NCBI RefSeq assembly: GCF_003752365.1
Contig: NZ_RJUO01000002.1
Coordinates: 496,001 to 560,000, forward strand
DNA: 64,000 nt
Source: Frondihabitans sp. PhB188
GTDB lineage: Bacteria > Actinomycetota > Actinomycetes > Actinomycetales > Microbacteriaceae
Direction of reading: 5' to 3'
Shown here: one piece after another, positions 41,223-49,795 of the stretch
How positions within the stretch are numbered: position 1 is the stretch's first letter
Layout of the letters: the number at the start of each line of letters is the position of its first letter
Notes under the pieces: generated by a model
Database searches by the model: none
What the model was told of the DNA's origin: nothing
What the model saw: only the letters and a program-made list of their open reading frames with translations
Position numbers and translations under genes: made by a program

Positions 41223-41803
41223 TCGACCCCCTGGCCGATGAGGGCGATGGCCTCCGCACGACCGGCGGGGTCGCCGAGCACGCCGCGGCTCGCCACCGTG
41301 ACCGTCGAGCTCTGCGTCTGCCGCGAGCCGCGGGTCGTCACGCAGCCGTGGACCGCGTCGAGAACCACGAGGACGCCTGCCGCGTCGACGGACGACGCCA
41401 GCGCGTCGGCGATCTCCTCGCCCAGGCGCTCCTGCAGCGTGGGGCGGGACGCGAGCGTGTCGACCAGCCCGGGGATCTTGCCGAGCCCGACGATCTGCGT
41501 GCCGGGCACGTAGGCGACGTGCGCGACGCCCAGGAACGGCAGCAGGTGGTGCTCGCACACCGCCCGGAACCGGATGTCGCGCACGATGACGAGCTCGCCG
41601 AGCTCGCCGGCGTCGGCGGGGACGACACTGGCGCCCATCAGGGCGCTCACGTCGACCCCGAGCCCGGAGAAGAACTCCTCGTAGGCGTCGGCGACGCGGC
41701 GGGGAGTATCGGCGAGGCCGGGCCGGGCGGGATCGTCGCCGATCGCGCTCAGGATCTCGGCAACCGCCGCCTCGATTCTCGGCCGATCGAACTGTCGCGT
41801 CAT
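41219..41803 (-). CDS. folE: GTP cyclohydrolase I (FolE)
   Basis: This 194-residue enzyme converts GTP to dihydroneopterin triphosphate, the first step of folate synthesis. The zinc ligands and active site are visible: FRAVCEHHLLPFLGVAHVAY, SRPTLQERLGEEIADAL, and AVHGCVTTRGSRQ. It heads the coupled folE / folP2-like / reductase operon (GTGA overlaps at 41219-41222 and 40314-40317). No folB or folK follows, unlike the common actinobacterial ftsH-folE-folP-folB-folK order. Confidence 0.95.
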   Translation of the reverse strand: MTRQFDRPRIEAAVAEILSAIGDDPARPGLADTPRRVADAYEEFFSGLGVDVSALMGASVVPADAGELGELVIVRDIRFRAVCEHHLLPFLGVAHVAYVPGTQIVGLGKIPGLVDTLASRPTLQERLGEEIADALASSVDAAGVLVVLDAVHGCVTTRGSRQTQSSTVTVASRGVLGDPAGRAEAIALIGQGVE

Positions 41804-41826
41804 CTCTGCGCTGTACCCCTCCGCGT

Positions 41827-41844
41827 ACCCCGGTGCTTCGGGGT
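41827..41844 (-). terminator. Small hairpin after the PucR regulator
   Basis: ACCCCG (41827-41832) and CGGGGT (41839-41844) pair around GTGCTT, between the PucR-type gene and folE on the same strand. The stem is short and there is no U-run, so its strength is uncertain. Confidence 0.4.
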
Positions 41845-41894
41845 GCTCGGGCGGAACTTTACCGCGCGGTGCCGACAGCGACCGGAGCGTCCCC

Positions 41895-43109
41895 TCACGA
41901 CTCGAATCGGTCGAGCGTCAGCCACAGGTGCAGCGCCAGTCGGTCCCTGCCGCGGTCGAGGCTGAGACCGGTGGCCTGCTCGAAGCGCGCGACGCGGTAG
42001 TAGAGCGTCGACCGGTGCAGATTGAGCTGGTTCGCCGTGACCGATGCGCTCCCCGCGTTGTCGAGGTACGCGAGGAGCAGGGCGCGGGTGTCGCCACTCT
42101 GCTCTGCCAGCAACGTCGCGAACGGCTCCGGAAGGACCTCGAGGTCGATCCCGCCTGGCGTGATGGCCGCGACGAGCGCGCTCGCGCCGAGACGGGACCA
42201 CAGCCGGAGCGGCTCGGCGTCCGCGCGTGCGGCCCGAACGGCCACGGCGGCCTGCCGAGCGGAGAGGTGCGCCTCGTCGAGCGCGGTCACCGCTCCGCCG
42301 ACGCCGACGGTCGACCCCTCGGCCACGTCCGGGTCGGTCCGGGCCAGGGCGTCGCGGACCCGCGCGCCCACGATCTCGGCGTCGCCATCGGCGGGTACGG
42401 CCGACCAGCCGATGAGGGCGGCGGCTTCCCGCTCGCCGACGGCGACGGCGTAGGTGCCCGGCGGACGCGTCGCGAGCCCGGCTCGGAGGCCTCGCGACAG
42501 GGAGGCCGATAGCGCCTGCCTCGCCGCCGACGGATCCGGACCCGGCTCGACCGCGATCCGCACGACGCTCAGCGCCGGGAGGGTGTCGATGCGGCTCAGG
42601 TCGCCGCCGTCTCCGGCTCGGACCGCGTCGAGGGCGGCGGACCGCTCGGATGCCGACGGCGAGACGAGAGCGCGGACGAGCCTCTGCAGGTGGCGATCGA
42701 CGCCGGCCCTGGTCTCGGCGTCGCGCGACAGGCGGGCCTCGAAGCGCGCCGCCCCGTCGGCGATGAGCGACAGCTGGTCGTCGGTGAGGTCGCCGTCGTC
42801 GATGACCCACAGGAATCCGAGCAGCTCGAGACCTGCGCGCAGCGGCACGCACCAGCGGGTCGCGAACGGGTCATCCCGGGTGCCGGCCACGTGACCCGGG
42901 GTCCGCCACGACGGGACGCCGAGGCGGTGCAGGTGCGAGGCGACGCCGTCCGGCACGCGCCGGTCGACCAGCGATTTGAGCCGGAGGTCGTCCTCGTCGC
43001 CGAAGTGGGCGCTGGACCGGACGAGGCGCAGCTGAGCGTCGTCGACCGCCACGGACCGCTGGATGCTCAGCGCGAGGGAGTCGACCATCGCCTGCAGGTC
43101 GTCGTCCAC
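41895..43109 (-). CDS. PucR-family transcriptional regulator
   Basis: This 404-residue regulator has an N-terminal GAF-like sensing region (residues 1-130) and a middle GGDEF-related segment. The C-terminal PucR helix-turn-helix is LLAYLDNAGSASVTANQLNLHRSTLYYRVARFEQATGLSL. PucR/CdaR proteins switch on catabolic genes in response to metabolites. It may control the neighbouring alditol oxidase gene on the same strand, 103 bases away, but no operator evidence links them. Confidence 0.9.
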   Translation of the reverse strand: MDDDLQAMVDSLALSIQRSVAVDDAQLRLVRSSAHFGDEDDLRLKSLVDRRVPDGVASHLHRLGVPSWRTPGHVAGTRDDPFATRWCVPLRAGLELLGFLWVIDDGDLTDDQLSLIADGAARFEARLSRDAETRAGVDRHLQRLVRALVSPSASERSAALDAVRAGDGGDLSRIDTLPALSVVRIAVEPGPDPSAARQALSASLSRGLRAGLATRPPGTYAVAVGEREAAALIGWSAVPADGDAEIVGARVRDALARTDPDVAEGSTVGVGGAVTALDEAHLSARQAAVAVRAARADAEPLRLWSRLGASALVAAITPGGIDLEVLPEPFATLLAEQSGDTRALLLAYLDNAGSASVTANQLNLHRSTLYYRVARFEQATGLSLDRGRDRLALHLWLTLDRFES

Positions 43110-43169
43110 CCGTCAAGGCTAACCAGCGGCCGTCGAGCCGCCGCCCGTGTGACGCCGCCTTACGCCGAA

Positions 43170-43223
43170 GCCGGGCTCAGCCCCGGAGCCGCGCTCAGCG
43201 CCCGAGCCGCGATCAGCGCCCGA
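43170..43223. repeat. Three tandem 18-bp repeats at the 3' end of the alditol oxidase gene
   Basis: Three consecutive 18-mers (43170-43187, 43188-43205 and 43206-43223) share the pattern GCCGCGCTCAGCGCCCGA with one to four differences. The last overlaps the stop codon of the oxidase gene (43213). It is probably a slippage product. Confidence 0.65.
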
Positions 43224-44481
43224 GCACCAGCTCGTCGAGGAACCCGCCCGAGAACTTGCCGTCGGGGTCGTGCTTCGCGACGAGCGCGCGGAACTCCCCG
43301 AGCCGCGGGTAGCGCTCTTCGAGCTCGGACGCCGACACCGTGTTCACCTTGCCCCAGTGCGGGCGCGGGGTGAACGGCCGCAGGACCTCCTCGATCTGCG
43401 GGATCAGCTCGGCGACCTCGTCGACGTGCTTCGCCCAGGTGAAGTGGATGCAGAGCGAGTCCTGCCCCTGCGTCTCGCTCAGCCAGAAGTCGTCGCCGGC
43501 GACGGCGCGCAGCTCGGTCACGAGCAGGTGCGGCTGGATCTTCGCGGCCAACGTGCGCACCGCCTGGATCGCGGCGGCGCCCTCGTCGAGCGACACGAAG
43601 TACTCCGTCTGGATCTCCTCGCCGTTCGAGGGGTTCCGGTCGATGCGGAAGTGCGGCAGCCGGTCGACCCAGGGGCCGACGGAGCCGTCCATCGGAGTCG
43701 TGTTGTCGTCCTCCGACACGAAGGCGACGCGGTTGTCGTTGTGCTTGCCGCCGAACAGCTCGTCGGGCATCTCGACGTCGTCGACGCCCTCGGGGATCCT
43801 GGTCTTCACCCACATCTGGGTGATGTCGTCGCCGTAGACGGTGAACAGGCTGACGCTGTACGCGCAGCTCATGATCTCCCGCAGTCCCGCACCCTCGAGC
43901 GACGACCACGGCACGCCGAGGTAGACGTCCTGGCGCACGCGGTAGCTCGGCTCGACGTCGAGCGTGACGCGGCTCACGATGCCGAGCGCGCCGAGGTGGA
44001 TGACGCTGCCGGCGAAGTCGGCGTCGCCGCGGGTGACCGTGCGGACCGACCCGTCGGCCGTGACGAACTCCAGGGCGCGCACGGAGGTCGCGAGCGACCC
44101 GTTCGCCGCGCCTGACCCGTGGGTTCCCGTCGCCGTCGCCCCGCCGACGGAGATGTGCGGGAGCGAGCCCATGTTGTGCAGAGCGAGGCCCTGCCGCTCG
44201 AGCTCGGTGGCGACGACGGCGTAGCGGGTTCCTGCGCCCACTGCGACCGAGGTGCGGTCGTCGCTGACGACGATGTCGGCGGGGATGTCGATCGGCGACA
44301 CCAGAACGCCGGGCCCGTCGGCGACCGAGTTGAACGAATGGCGTGTGCCCAGTGCTCGCACACGGGGCTCGGCGGCCACGATCGTGCGCAGCTCGTCGAC
44401 GGATGTGGGATTCAGGATGCGCGAGGCACCGTACACGTGAGTGCCGGCCCAGTTCTGCTCGCGTTCGGCGGTGAACGTCAT
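43213..44481 (-). CDS. Alditol (xylitol/sorbitol) oxidase
   Basis: This 422-residue VAO-family flavoenzyme has NWAGTHVYGA at the N-terminus, GTRHSFN with the His that carries covalent FAD (about residue 48), GGATATGTHGSG in the FAD domain and a C-terminal HWGKVNTVS. It belongs to the alditol oxidase group (AldO), which oxidises terminal hydroxyls of xylitol or sorbitol with oxygen and gives hydrogen peroxide. It is soluble, without a signal peptide. The promoter region contains two dyads at 44501-44544 suitable for a repressor. Confidence 0.9.
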   Translation of the reverse strand: MTFTAEREQNWAGTHVYGASRILNPTSVDELRTIVAAEPRVRALGTRHSFNSVADGPGVLVSPIDIPADIVVSDDRTSVAVGAGTRYAVVATELERQGLALHNMGSLPHISVGGATATGTHGSGAANGSLATSVRALEFVTADGSVRTVTRGDADFAGSVIHLGALGIVSRVTLDVEPSYRVRQDVYLGVPWSSLEGAGLREIMSCAYSVSLFTVYGDDITQMWVKTRIPEGVDDVEMPDELFGGKHNDNRVAFVSEDDNTTPMDGSVGPWVDRLPHFRIDRNPSNGEEIQTEYFVSLDEGAAAIQAVRTLAAKIQPHLLVTELRAVAGDDFWLSETQGQDSLCIHFTWAKHVDEVAELIPQIEEVLRPFTPRPHWGKVNTVSASELEERYPRLGEFRALVAKHDPDGKFSGGFLDELVLGR

Positions 44482-44500
44482 GCGGAGACTCTAGCGGGAG

Positions 44501-44544
44501 TGAGCGCTCACATCACCAATTTGTTCTAACTCGCAACAATTGGT
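44501..44544. promoter_or_regulatory. Palindromes upstream of the alditol oxidase gene
   Basis: TGAGCGCTCA (44501-44510) is a perfect 10-bp palindrome typical of LacI or GntR operators. ACCAATTTGTT (from 44515) and AACAATTGGT (to 44544) form a near-perfect dyad around a nine-base centre. They lie 20-63 bases before the oxidase ATG. The second also touches the stop of the next gene and could act as its terminator. Confidence 0.5.
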
Positions 44545-45404
44545 CAGCCCCGAGGGGTGAACGCCGCGTAGACGCTCGCGATGTCGTCGCCGCCGTGGCC
44601 GTCACCCGATGCCGCCGCGTACGTCGCGGCGAGGGCATCGAGCACGCGCGGCTCGACTCCGGAGCCCCGTGCCGCCTCGCCGATCAGGCTGAGGTCTTTG
44701 CGCAGGCCGTCGAGTGCGAACGACGGCGGGAACTCCCCCGACAGCATCGACTCGCCCTTGACGTGGGCGTAGGGCGTATCGGTCGCACCGCCCTCGATCG
44801 CGCGCAGGAACTGCCCCCCGTCGAGACCCAGGGCCTCCGCCAGCGCGATCGACTGCGCGATCCCCGCCGTGACCGTCGCGACCCAGGCGTTGGCGGCGAG
44901 CTTCAGCGCCGTGCCGTTGCCGACCCGGTCGCCGGCCACGACCGTCTTCGCACCCATGGCGTCGAGCACCGGCTGCACCCTCTCGAGCAGCGCCACGTCG
45001 CCCGCCGCCAGCATCACGAGCTTGCCCGTCTCGGCCGGCTGCTTCGTGCCGAGCATCATGGCCTCGACGAGCGACACGCCCGCGTCGTCGGCCGCGGCGA
45101 CCACTCGGTTCGTGCCGTCGAGGCCGATCGTCGACGCCTGCACCCAGACGGCGTCGTCCGGGACCGCGCCGGACGCCTGAGCGAGCACGCTCAGCACGCT
45201 GTCCGCATCGAACAGGATCGACAGGATCACGTCGGCGCTCGCCACGGCCTCCTCCGGGGACGCCGCCACGGTCGCGCCCTCATCGGCCAGCGGCGCCGCC
45301 TTCTCGGCCGACCGGTTCCAGACGGTGACGTCGAACCCCTCTCTCAGGAGCGTGCGAGCGACGCCGAGACCCATGATGCCGAGACCGAGAACAGTAACCT
45401 TCAT
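44544..45404 (-). CDS. NAD(P)-dependent beta-hydroxyacid dehydrogenase (3-hydroxyisobutyrate dehydrogenase family)
   Basis: This 286-residue enzyme has an N-terminal Rossmann motif VLGLGIMGLGVARTLLREG followed by VWNRS (Arg suggests NADP). It also has DVILSILFDADSV, a NGTALKLAANAW segment bearing the catalytic Lys, and a C-terminal LRKDLSLIGEAA. Such enzymes oxidise beta-hydroxyacids such as 3-hydroxyisobutyrate, tartronate semialdehyde or glyoxylate-type compounds. It lies upstream of the alditol oxidase on the same strand, so a sugar-alcohol breakdown role is possible but unproven. Confidence 0.9.
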   Translation of the reverse strand: MKVTVLGLGIMGLGVARTLLREGFDVTVWNRSAEKAAPLADEGATVAASPEEAVASADVILSILFDADSVLSVLAQASGAVPDDAVWVQASTIGLDGTNRVVAAADDAGVSLVEAMMLGTKQPAETGKLVMLAAGDVALLERVQPVLDAMGAKTVVAGDRVGNGTALKLAANAWVATVTAGIAQSIALAEALGLDGGQFLRAIEGGATDTPYAHVKGESMLSGEFPPSFALDGLRKDLSLIGEAARGSGVEPRVLDALAATYAAASGDGHGGDDIASVYAAFTPRG

Positions 45405-45414
45405 GCACTCGACG

Positions 45415-45990
45415 CTACGCGCCAGGGCTGGCCAGAACCTTGCGGAACCTCAGGTAGCTGATCTGCTCGTAGTCGCCGTCGAGGTCGAACAGCGGCTCGT
45501 AGCCGAGGCGCAGGTAGAGGCCGAGCGCCTCCGGCTGACGCGCACCCGTCGTGAGCTGCGCGGTCGTGTAGCCGCGGGCCAGCGCCTCGGCCTCCAGCAC
45601 GGCCATCACCCGGCGGGCGAGGCCGCGGCGGCGGTGGTCGGGGTGGGTCCAGACGCGCTTCATCTCGACGGTGTCGCCGTCGACGCGGATGAAGGCCCCG
45701 CCGGCGACGGCGGTGGCGATCGGGGCGGGGGCGTCGAGGGCAGGGTCGGCCGGCGCGGTCTCGGTCAGGATCAGGAATGCGCCGCCGCGCTCGGGGGTGA
45801 ACAGCTCGACGGGGTAGCGCGTCAGCTCCGCCGACGACGGGATGCCGTCGTTGGGCTCGTAGCGCGCGTCGTAGTCGCGGGCGAGGTCGTCGACGAGGGG
45901 GCGGGCGAGGGGCGCGTCCGCGGTCGTCCACACGACGGCGAAGGCGTCGGGGCGCGGGGCGTCAGGCGTCGGGTCGGCGGGCGCGGGCAT
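45415..45990 (-). CDS. GNAT-family N-acetyltransferase
   Basis: This 191-residue acetyltransferase has the acetyl-CoA loop RVWTHPDHRRRGLARRVMAVLE and the C-terminal EALGLYLRLGYEPL. FDLDGDYEQISYLRFRKVL ends the protein. Its acceptor is unknown. ATG at 45990 was chosen because the frame upstream becomes Arg/Gly-rich and unlike coding sequence. It stops 11 bases before the dehydrogenase ATG on the same strand, so the two may be co-transcribed. Confidence 0.87.
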   Translation of the reverse strand: MPAPADPTPDAPRPDAFAVVWTTADAPLARPLVDDLARDYDARYEPNDGIPSSAELTRYPVELFTPERGGAFLILTETAPADPALDAPAPIATAVAGGAFIRVDGDTVEMKRVWTHPDHRRRGLARRVMAVLEAEALARGYTTAQLTTGARQPEALGLYLRLGYEPLFDLDGDYEQISYLRFRKVLASPGA

Positions 45991-46091
45991 GCCGCGACGG
46001 TAGCCGCCGGGCCCGTGCGCGGTCAATTCGTGTTGCGCTCCGTGCCGCCCGCCGCCCGCGTGGGTCCTCATCAAAGGACGCCCTGCGCGCT

Positions 46092-46160
46092 CACAAGGAC
46101 TCCGCCGTCCAGCTGCACGCCCCACAAGGCAAACCGCCGCAATCCGCCCGCCCCACAAGG
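46092..46160. repeat. CACAAGG repeats at exact 31-bp spacing
   Basis: CACAAGG begins at 46092, 46123 and 46154, always 31 bases apart (three helical turns), the last two with CC before. An inverted CCTTG follows at 46178. The 274-base stretch 45991-46264 has no gene and holds only these and the 20-bp tandem repeat. It could be a protein-binding array. Confidence 0.5.
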
Positions 46161-46193
46161 ACGTCCACCCCACACTTCCTTGCGAGCAAACAC

Positions 46194-46233
46194 GCGAACA
46201 CGCGAGCTAGCGCGCGAACACGCGAGCTAGCGC
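46194..46233. repeat. Perfect 2 x 20-bp tandem repeat
   Basis: GCGAACACGCGAGCTAGCGC occurs at 46194-46213 and immediately again at 46214-46233. It lies downstream of recQ (ending at 46265). Each unit holds GAGCTAGC. Confidence 0.75.
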
Positions 46234-46264
46234 CTGCACGCAGGCGACCGCCAACGCGTCCGCC

Positions 46265-48319
46265 CTACCGCCACTCGTCGGGCGGCACTCCCTCGTCGTA
46301 CGCGTCGTCGGGCGGCGCGTCGGGCCAGCCGCCGTCGTCGAACTCCGGCTCGGGGTCGAAGCTGGTCACCGGCGCGGCGGCCGGCCCGCGCCCCGGCGCC
46401 GCTCGACCACCCGAGGCAGAAACAGACGCAGAGCCAGCCCCAGCCCCACCCGATCCAGCGGTACCGCCACCCCCAGCACCGCCCACCACCTCGAGCAGCG
46501 CCTCGCCGTAGGTCTCGAGCTTCTTCTGGCCGACGCCCGAGATGGCGGCGAGGGCGGAGAGCGTGGTGGGGCGCGTGGCGGCGACCCCGCGCAGCGTCAC
46601 GTCGCCGAAGACGACGTAGGCGGGGACTCCGGCGGCGCGAGCCGTCGCGGCCCGCCAGGCGCGGAGCTCTTCGAACAGCGGCTGGGCCTCGGCGGGCAGA
46701 TCGGTCACGGCCGCGGCGCCGGAACCCCGACGGGTGCGCACCGACCTCGCCGCGCGCTCGGGCTCCTTGCGAAGCCGGACCGGCCGGGCCCCCGAGAGCA
46801 CCTCGCCAGAGGCGTCCGTCAGCAGGAGGGTGCCGTAGCCGTCGGGCGAGACCGCGAGGAGGCCCTGGGCGAGAAGCTGGCGCACGACGCCTCGCCACTC
46901 GATCTCGCTCAGCTCGGTGCCGATGCCGAACGTGGCGAGGGCCTCGTGGCCCTGCTGCGTCATGCGCGGGGTGCGCTTGCCGAGGAGGATGTCGACGAGG
47001 TGGCCGGCACCGAACTGCTGATTGCGCTCGCGCTTGAGGCGGACGATCGTCGACAGGAGCTTCTGCGCCGGGACCGTGCCGTCGATCGCGGTCGGCGGGG
47101 TCAGGCAGGTGTCGCAGTTGCCGCAGGCCGTCGAGGTCTGGCCGAAGTAGGCGAGCAGCTGCACTCGGCGGCACTCGACGGTCTCGCACAGCGCGAGCAT
47201 CGCGTCGAGATGAGCGGTGAGCTGCCGGCGGTGCGCGGCGTCGCCCTCGGACTGGTCGATCATGCGGCGCTGCTGCATGACGTCCTGCAGCCCGTAGGCG
47301 AGCCATGCCGTGGCGGGCAGGCCGTCGCGGCCCGCACGACCGGTCTCCTGGTAGTAGCCCTCGACCGACTTGGGCAGGTCGAGGTGGGCGACGAACCGCA
47401 CGTCGGGCTTGTCGATGCCCATGCCGAACGCCACGGTCGCGACCATGACGATGCCGTCTTCGCGGAGGAACCGCGACTGGTTGCGCTGCCGCGTGCCGGC
47501 GTCGAGGCCGGCGTGGTACGGAAGCGCCGGGATGCCGTTGGCGACGAGCGACTCGGCGGTCTTCTCGACCGAGTTGCGAGACAGGCAGTAGACGATGCCG
47601 GCGTCGCCGGGGTGCTCGGTCTGAATGAGGCGGAGCACCTGCTTCAGCGGCTGGTCTTTCGCCTCGATGCGGTACTGGATGTTGGGCCGGTCGAAGTCGG
47701 CGACGAAGTGCGCGGCGCCGTCGAGATCGAGGCGGGTCGAGATCTCGCGGTGGGTCGTCTCGGTCGCGGTCGCCGTGAGGGCGATCCGCGGCACATCGGG
47801 CCACCGCTCGTGCAGTACCGAGAGCTCGAGGTAGTCGGGTCGGAAGTCGTGACCCCACTGGGCGACGCAGTGCGCCTCATCGATGGCGAACAGCGAGATT
47901 CGCCCCTGGTCGAGGAGATGCTTCGTCGACTCGAGCCGCAGCCGCTCGGGAGCCAGGTAGAGCATGTCGAGCTCGCCCGAGCGGAAGGCCGCCTCGACGC
48001 CGGCTCGCTGCATCGAGTCCTGCGTGCTGTTCAGGAAGGCGGCCCGGACGCCGACCGCCTCGAGCGCGTCGACCTGGTCTTGCATGAGCGCGATGAGGGG
48101 CGAGACGACGATGCCGACCCCGTCGCGCACGAGCGCGGGCACCTGGTAGCAGAGCGACTTGCCCCCACCCGTGGGCATGAGCACGAGGGCGTCGCCACCG
48201 TTCGCGACCTGGTCGATGATCGCGGCCTGGCTGCCCCGGAACGCGTCGTAGCCGAAGACGTCGTGGAGCACGTCGAGCGGAGTGCGGCCGACGGGAGCGG
48301 GGGCGGAGGTCGTGGTCAC
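46265..48319 (-). CDS. recQ: ATP-dependent DNA helicase RecQ
   Basis: This 684-residue helicase unwinds DNA 3' to 5' in recombination and repair. Visible features are motif I ([12 protein letters not shown]), DEAH box ([20 protein letters not shown]), motif VI ([10 protein letters not shown]), the RQC zinc site ([20 protein letters not shown]) and an HRDC domain around residues 545-620. A Gly/Ser/Ala-rich and then acidic tail of about 60 residues ends the protein. The GTG start at 48319 overlaps the stop of the upstream protease gene. Confidence 0.95.
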   Translation of the reverse strand: MTTTSAPAPVGRTPLDVLHDVFGYDAFRGSQAAIIDQVANGGDALVLMPTGGGKSLCYQVPALVRDGVGIVVSPLIALMQDQVDALEAVGVRAAFLNSTQDSMQRAGVEAAFRSGELDMLYLAPERLRLESTKHLLDQGRISLFAIDEAHCVAQWGHDFRPDYLELSVLHERWPDVPRIALTATATETTHREISTRLDLDGAAHFVADFDRPNIQYRIEAKDQPLKQVLRLIQTEHPGDAGIVYCLSRNSVEKTAESLVANGIPALPYHAGLDAGTRQRNQSRFLREDGIVMVATVAFGMGIDKPDVRFVAHLDLPKSVEGYYQETGRAGRDGLPATAWLAYGLQDVMQQRRMIDQSEGDAAHRRQLTAHLDAMLALCETVECRRVQLLAYFGQTSTACGNCDTCLTPPTAIDGTVPAQKLLSTIVRLKRERNQQFGAGHLVDILLGKRTPRMTQQGHEALATFGIGTELSEIEWRGVVRQLLAQGLLAVSPDGYGTLLLTDASGEVLSGARPVRLRKEPERAARSVRTRRGSGAAAVTDLPAEAQPLFEELRAWRAATARAAGVPAYVVFGDVTLRGVAATRPTTLSALAAISGVGQKKLETYGEALLEVVGGAGGGGTAGSGGAGAGSASVSASGGRAAPGRGPAAAPVTSFDPEPEFDDGGWPDAPPDDAYDEGVPPDEWR

Positions 48320-49272
48320 CGGGCGAGTCTACGAGGGTCGTCCGACATCGCGCTGGCGTTCTCCACAGGCCCGCCACCGGTGCGCTGAGGGCTGTGCCGG
48401 CGCGCCTGCCACTCGACGAGGAGCACGTAGACGCCTGCCGACACGACGGTGATGCCGGCCCCGATCGGCGAGCCGTCGTTCTGGCTGACCTGCACGACGG
48501 GCGCCGCGATGATGAAGACGACGACGTTGTTGATCACGTGCGCGACGATGCCCGCCTCGAGCCCGCCGGTGCGCCAGGTCAGGTACGCGAAGGCGATGCC
48601 GAGCGCCGACACGTCGAGACGGCCCCACGCGTTGTACGAGTGCGCGAACGCGAAGCCGACGACCGGCACGACGATGGCGACGACGGGCCAGCGCACCCAC
48701 GAGCCGAGGCTCTGCATGGCGAGCCCGCGGAAGGCGAACTCCTCGCCGGCCGCCTGGAGCGGCACGAAGAGCAGGATGATCACGATCGAGGCGAACAGCG
48801 CGGCCGGCGGCGTCGCTGTCCCCGGCGCCGTGACTGCACCCTGCTCGGGCCAGATCGACGAGGTCAGCACGTTCAGGCCGATGCTCACGCCGATGAAGAC
48901 GGCGCCGGGCACGATGCACCGCGCCAGCCACCGCCAGCGCAGCCGCCCCACGACGCTGGTCAGCTGACCCCATCCGCCGAGGCCCGCCAGCCGGACCGCG
49001 ATGATCACGGCGGGCACCATCGTCGCGAGCGCGCCCAGCGTCAGCAGCATGACGAGCGGGTTCGAGCTGTCCTGCGGGTTGCGCTGCGCCGCGTCGACCA
49101 GGTCGACGCCCGCCTGACGTCCGCCGACGGCCTCCACGATCAGCACGAGCCCCTGCTGCCAGACGAGCGAGAACCCGAAGTAGAGCGCGAAGCCGATCGC
49201 GATGGCCACCAGCGGCTTCCACCACCGGTACCCGGTGTGCGCGCGGAACATCCGGTGGTAGGCGTGGCTCAC
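48316..49272 (-). CDS. CPBP-family intramembrane metalloprotease
   Basis: This protein of about 318 residues has about eight membrane helices. The CPBP (Abi/CAAX protease-like) motifs are GEEFAFRG (EExxxR), [13 protein letters not shown] and GIVAHVINN. It is predicted to cut membrane peptides or proteins; bacterial members are linked to bacteriocin processing, immunity or stress. GTG at 49272 was chosen; ATG at 49251 is an alternative seven codons later. The stop overlaps the recQ start (GTGA). Confidence 0.88.
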   Translation of the reverse strand: MSHAYHRMFRAHTGYRWWKPLVAIAIGFALYFGFSLVWQQGLVLIVEAVGGRQAGVDLVDAAQRNPQDSSNPLVMLLTLGALATMVPAVIIAVRLAGLGGWGQLTSVVGRLRWRWLARCIVPGAVFIGVSIGLNVLTSSIWPEQGAVTAPGTATPPAALFASIVIILLFVPLQAAGEEFAFRGLAMQSLGSWVRWPVVAIVVPVVGFAFAHSYNAWGRLDVSALGIAFAYLTWRTGGLEAGIVAHVINNVVVFIIAAPVVQVSQNDGSPIGAGITVVSAGVYVLLVEWQARRHSPQRTGGGPVENASAMSDDPRRLAR

Positions 49273-49289
49273 CTGGCGAGGGTAGCCGG

Positions 49290-49709
49290 TCAGTCTGCGA
49301 TCAGTCGTCGTCCCAGTCCCATCGCCTTGTCGGGCGCGAACCCGAGGTGCTCGTAGAAGCCGATGACGCGGTCGTTGCCCTCCCGCACCTGCACGTTGAC
49401 CTTCGGGCACCCGAGGTCGAGCAGCAGCCCCTCGGCGTCGGCCATCATGCGCGCGCCCAGCCCGGTGCCCCGCTCGGAGTCCGCGACCGCCACGTAGTAG
49501 ACCCACCCGCGGTGCCCGTCGTACCCGCTCATCGCCGTGGCCACGATCCGTCCGTCGTCGGCCACGGCCACGCGGAAGAGCTCGGCCTGCACGCGCAGCT
49601 TGCGCTCGATGTCCTTGCGCGGGTCGTTCCACGGCCGGGTCAGACCGGCCTCCTGCCAGAGGGCGACCACCGCGTCGGTGTCGGCGGGGTCGAACGATCG
49701 AATGGTCAT
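49290..49709 (-). CDS. GNAT-family acetyltransferase (YpeA-like)
   Basis: This 139-residue acetyltransferase has MTIRSFDPADTDAVVALWQEAGLTRPWNDP, the acetyl-CoA loop VADSERGTGLGARMMADAE and VIGFYEHLGFAPD. It is very close in pattern to E. coli YpeA. Its target is unknown. ATG at 49709 has AGGATGG seven bases upstream. The gene is 18 bases from the protease start and may be co-transcribed with protease and recQ. Confidence 0.9.
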   Translation of the reverse strand: MTIRSFDPADTDAVVALWQEAGLTRPWNDPRKDIERKLRVQAELFRVAVADDGRIVATAMSGYDGHRGWVYYVAVADSERGTGLGARMMADAEGLLLDLGCPKVNVQVREGNDRVIGFYEHLGFAPDKAMGLGRRLIAD

Positions 49710-49795
49710 CCGTCCATCCTCCCTGAAATCCCCGCGGGCGCAGGGCAGTGCCTGGCAGGAACTCGAGGCGGTCGCCAGAAAGACAGGCGCACCCC

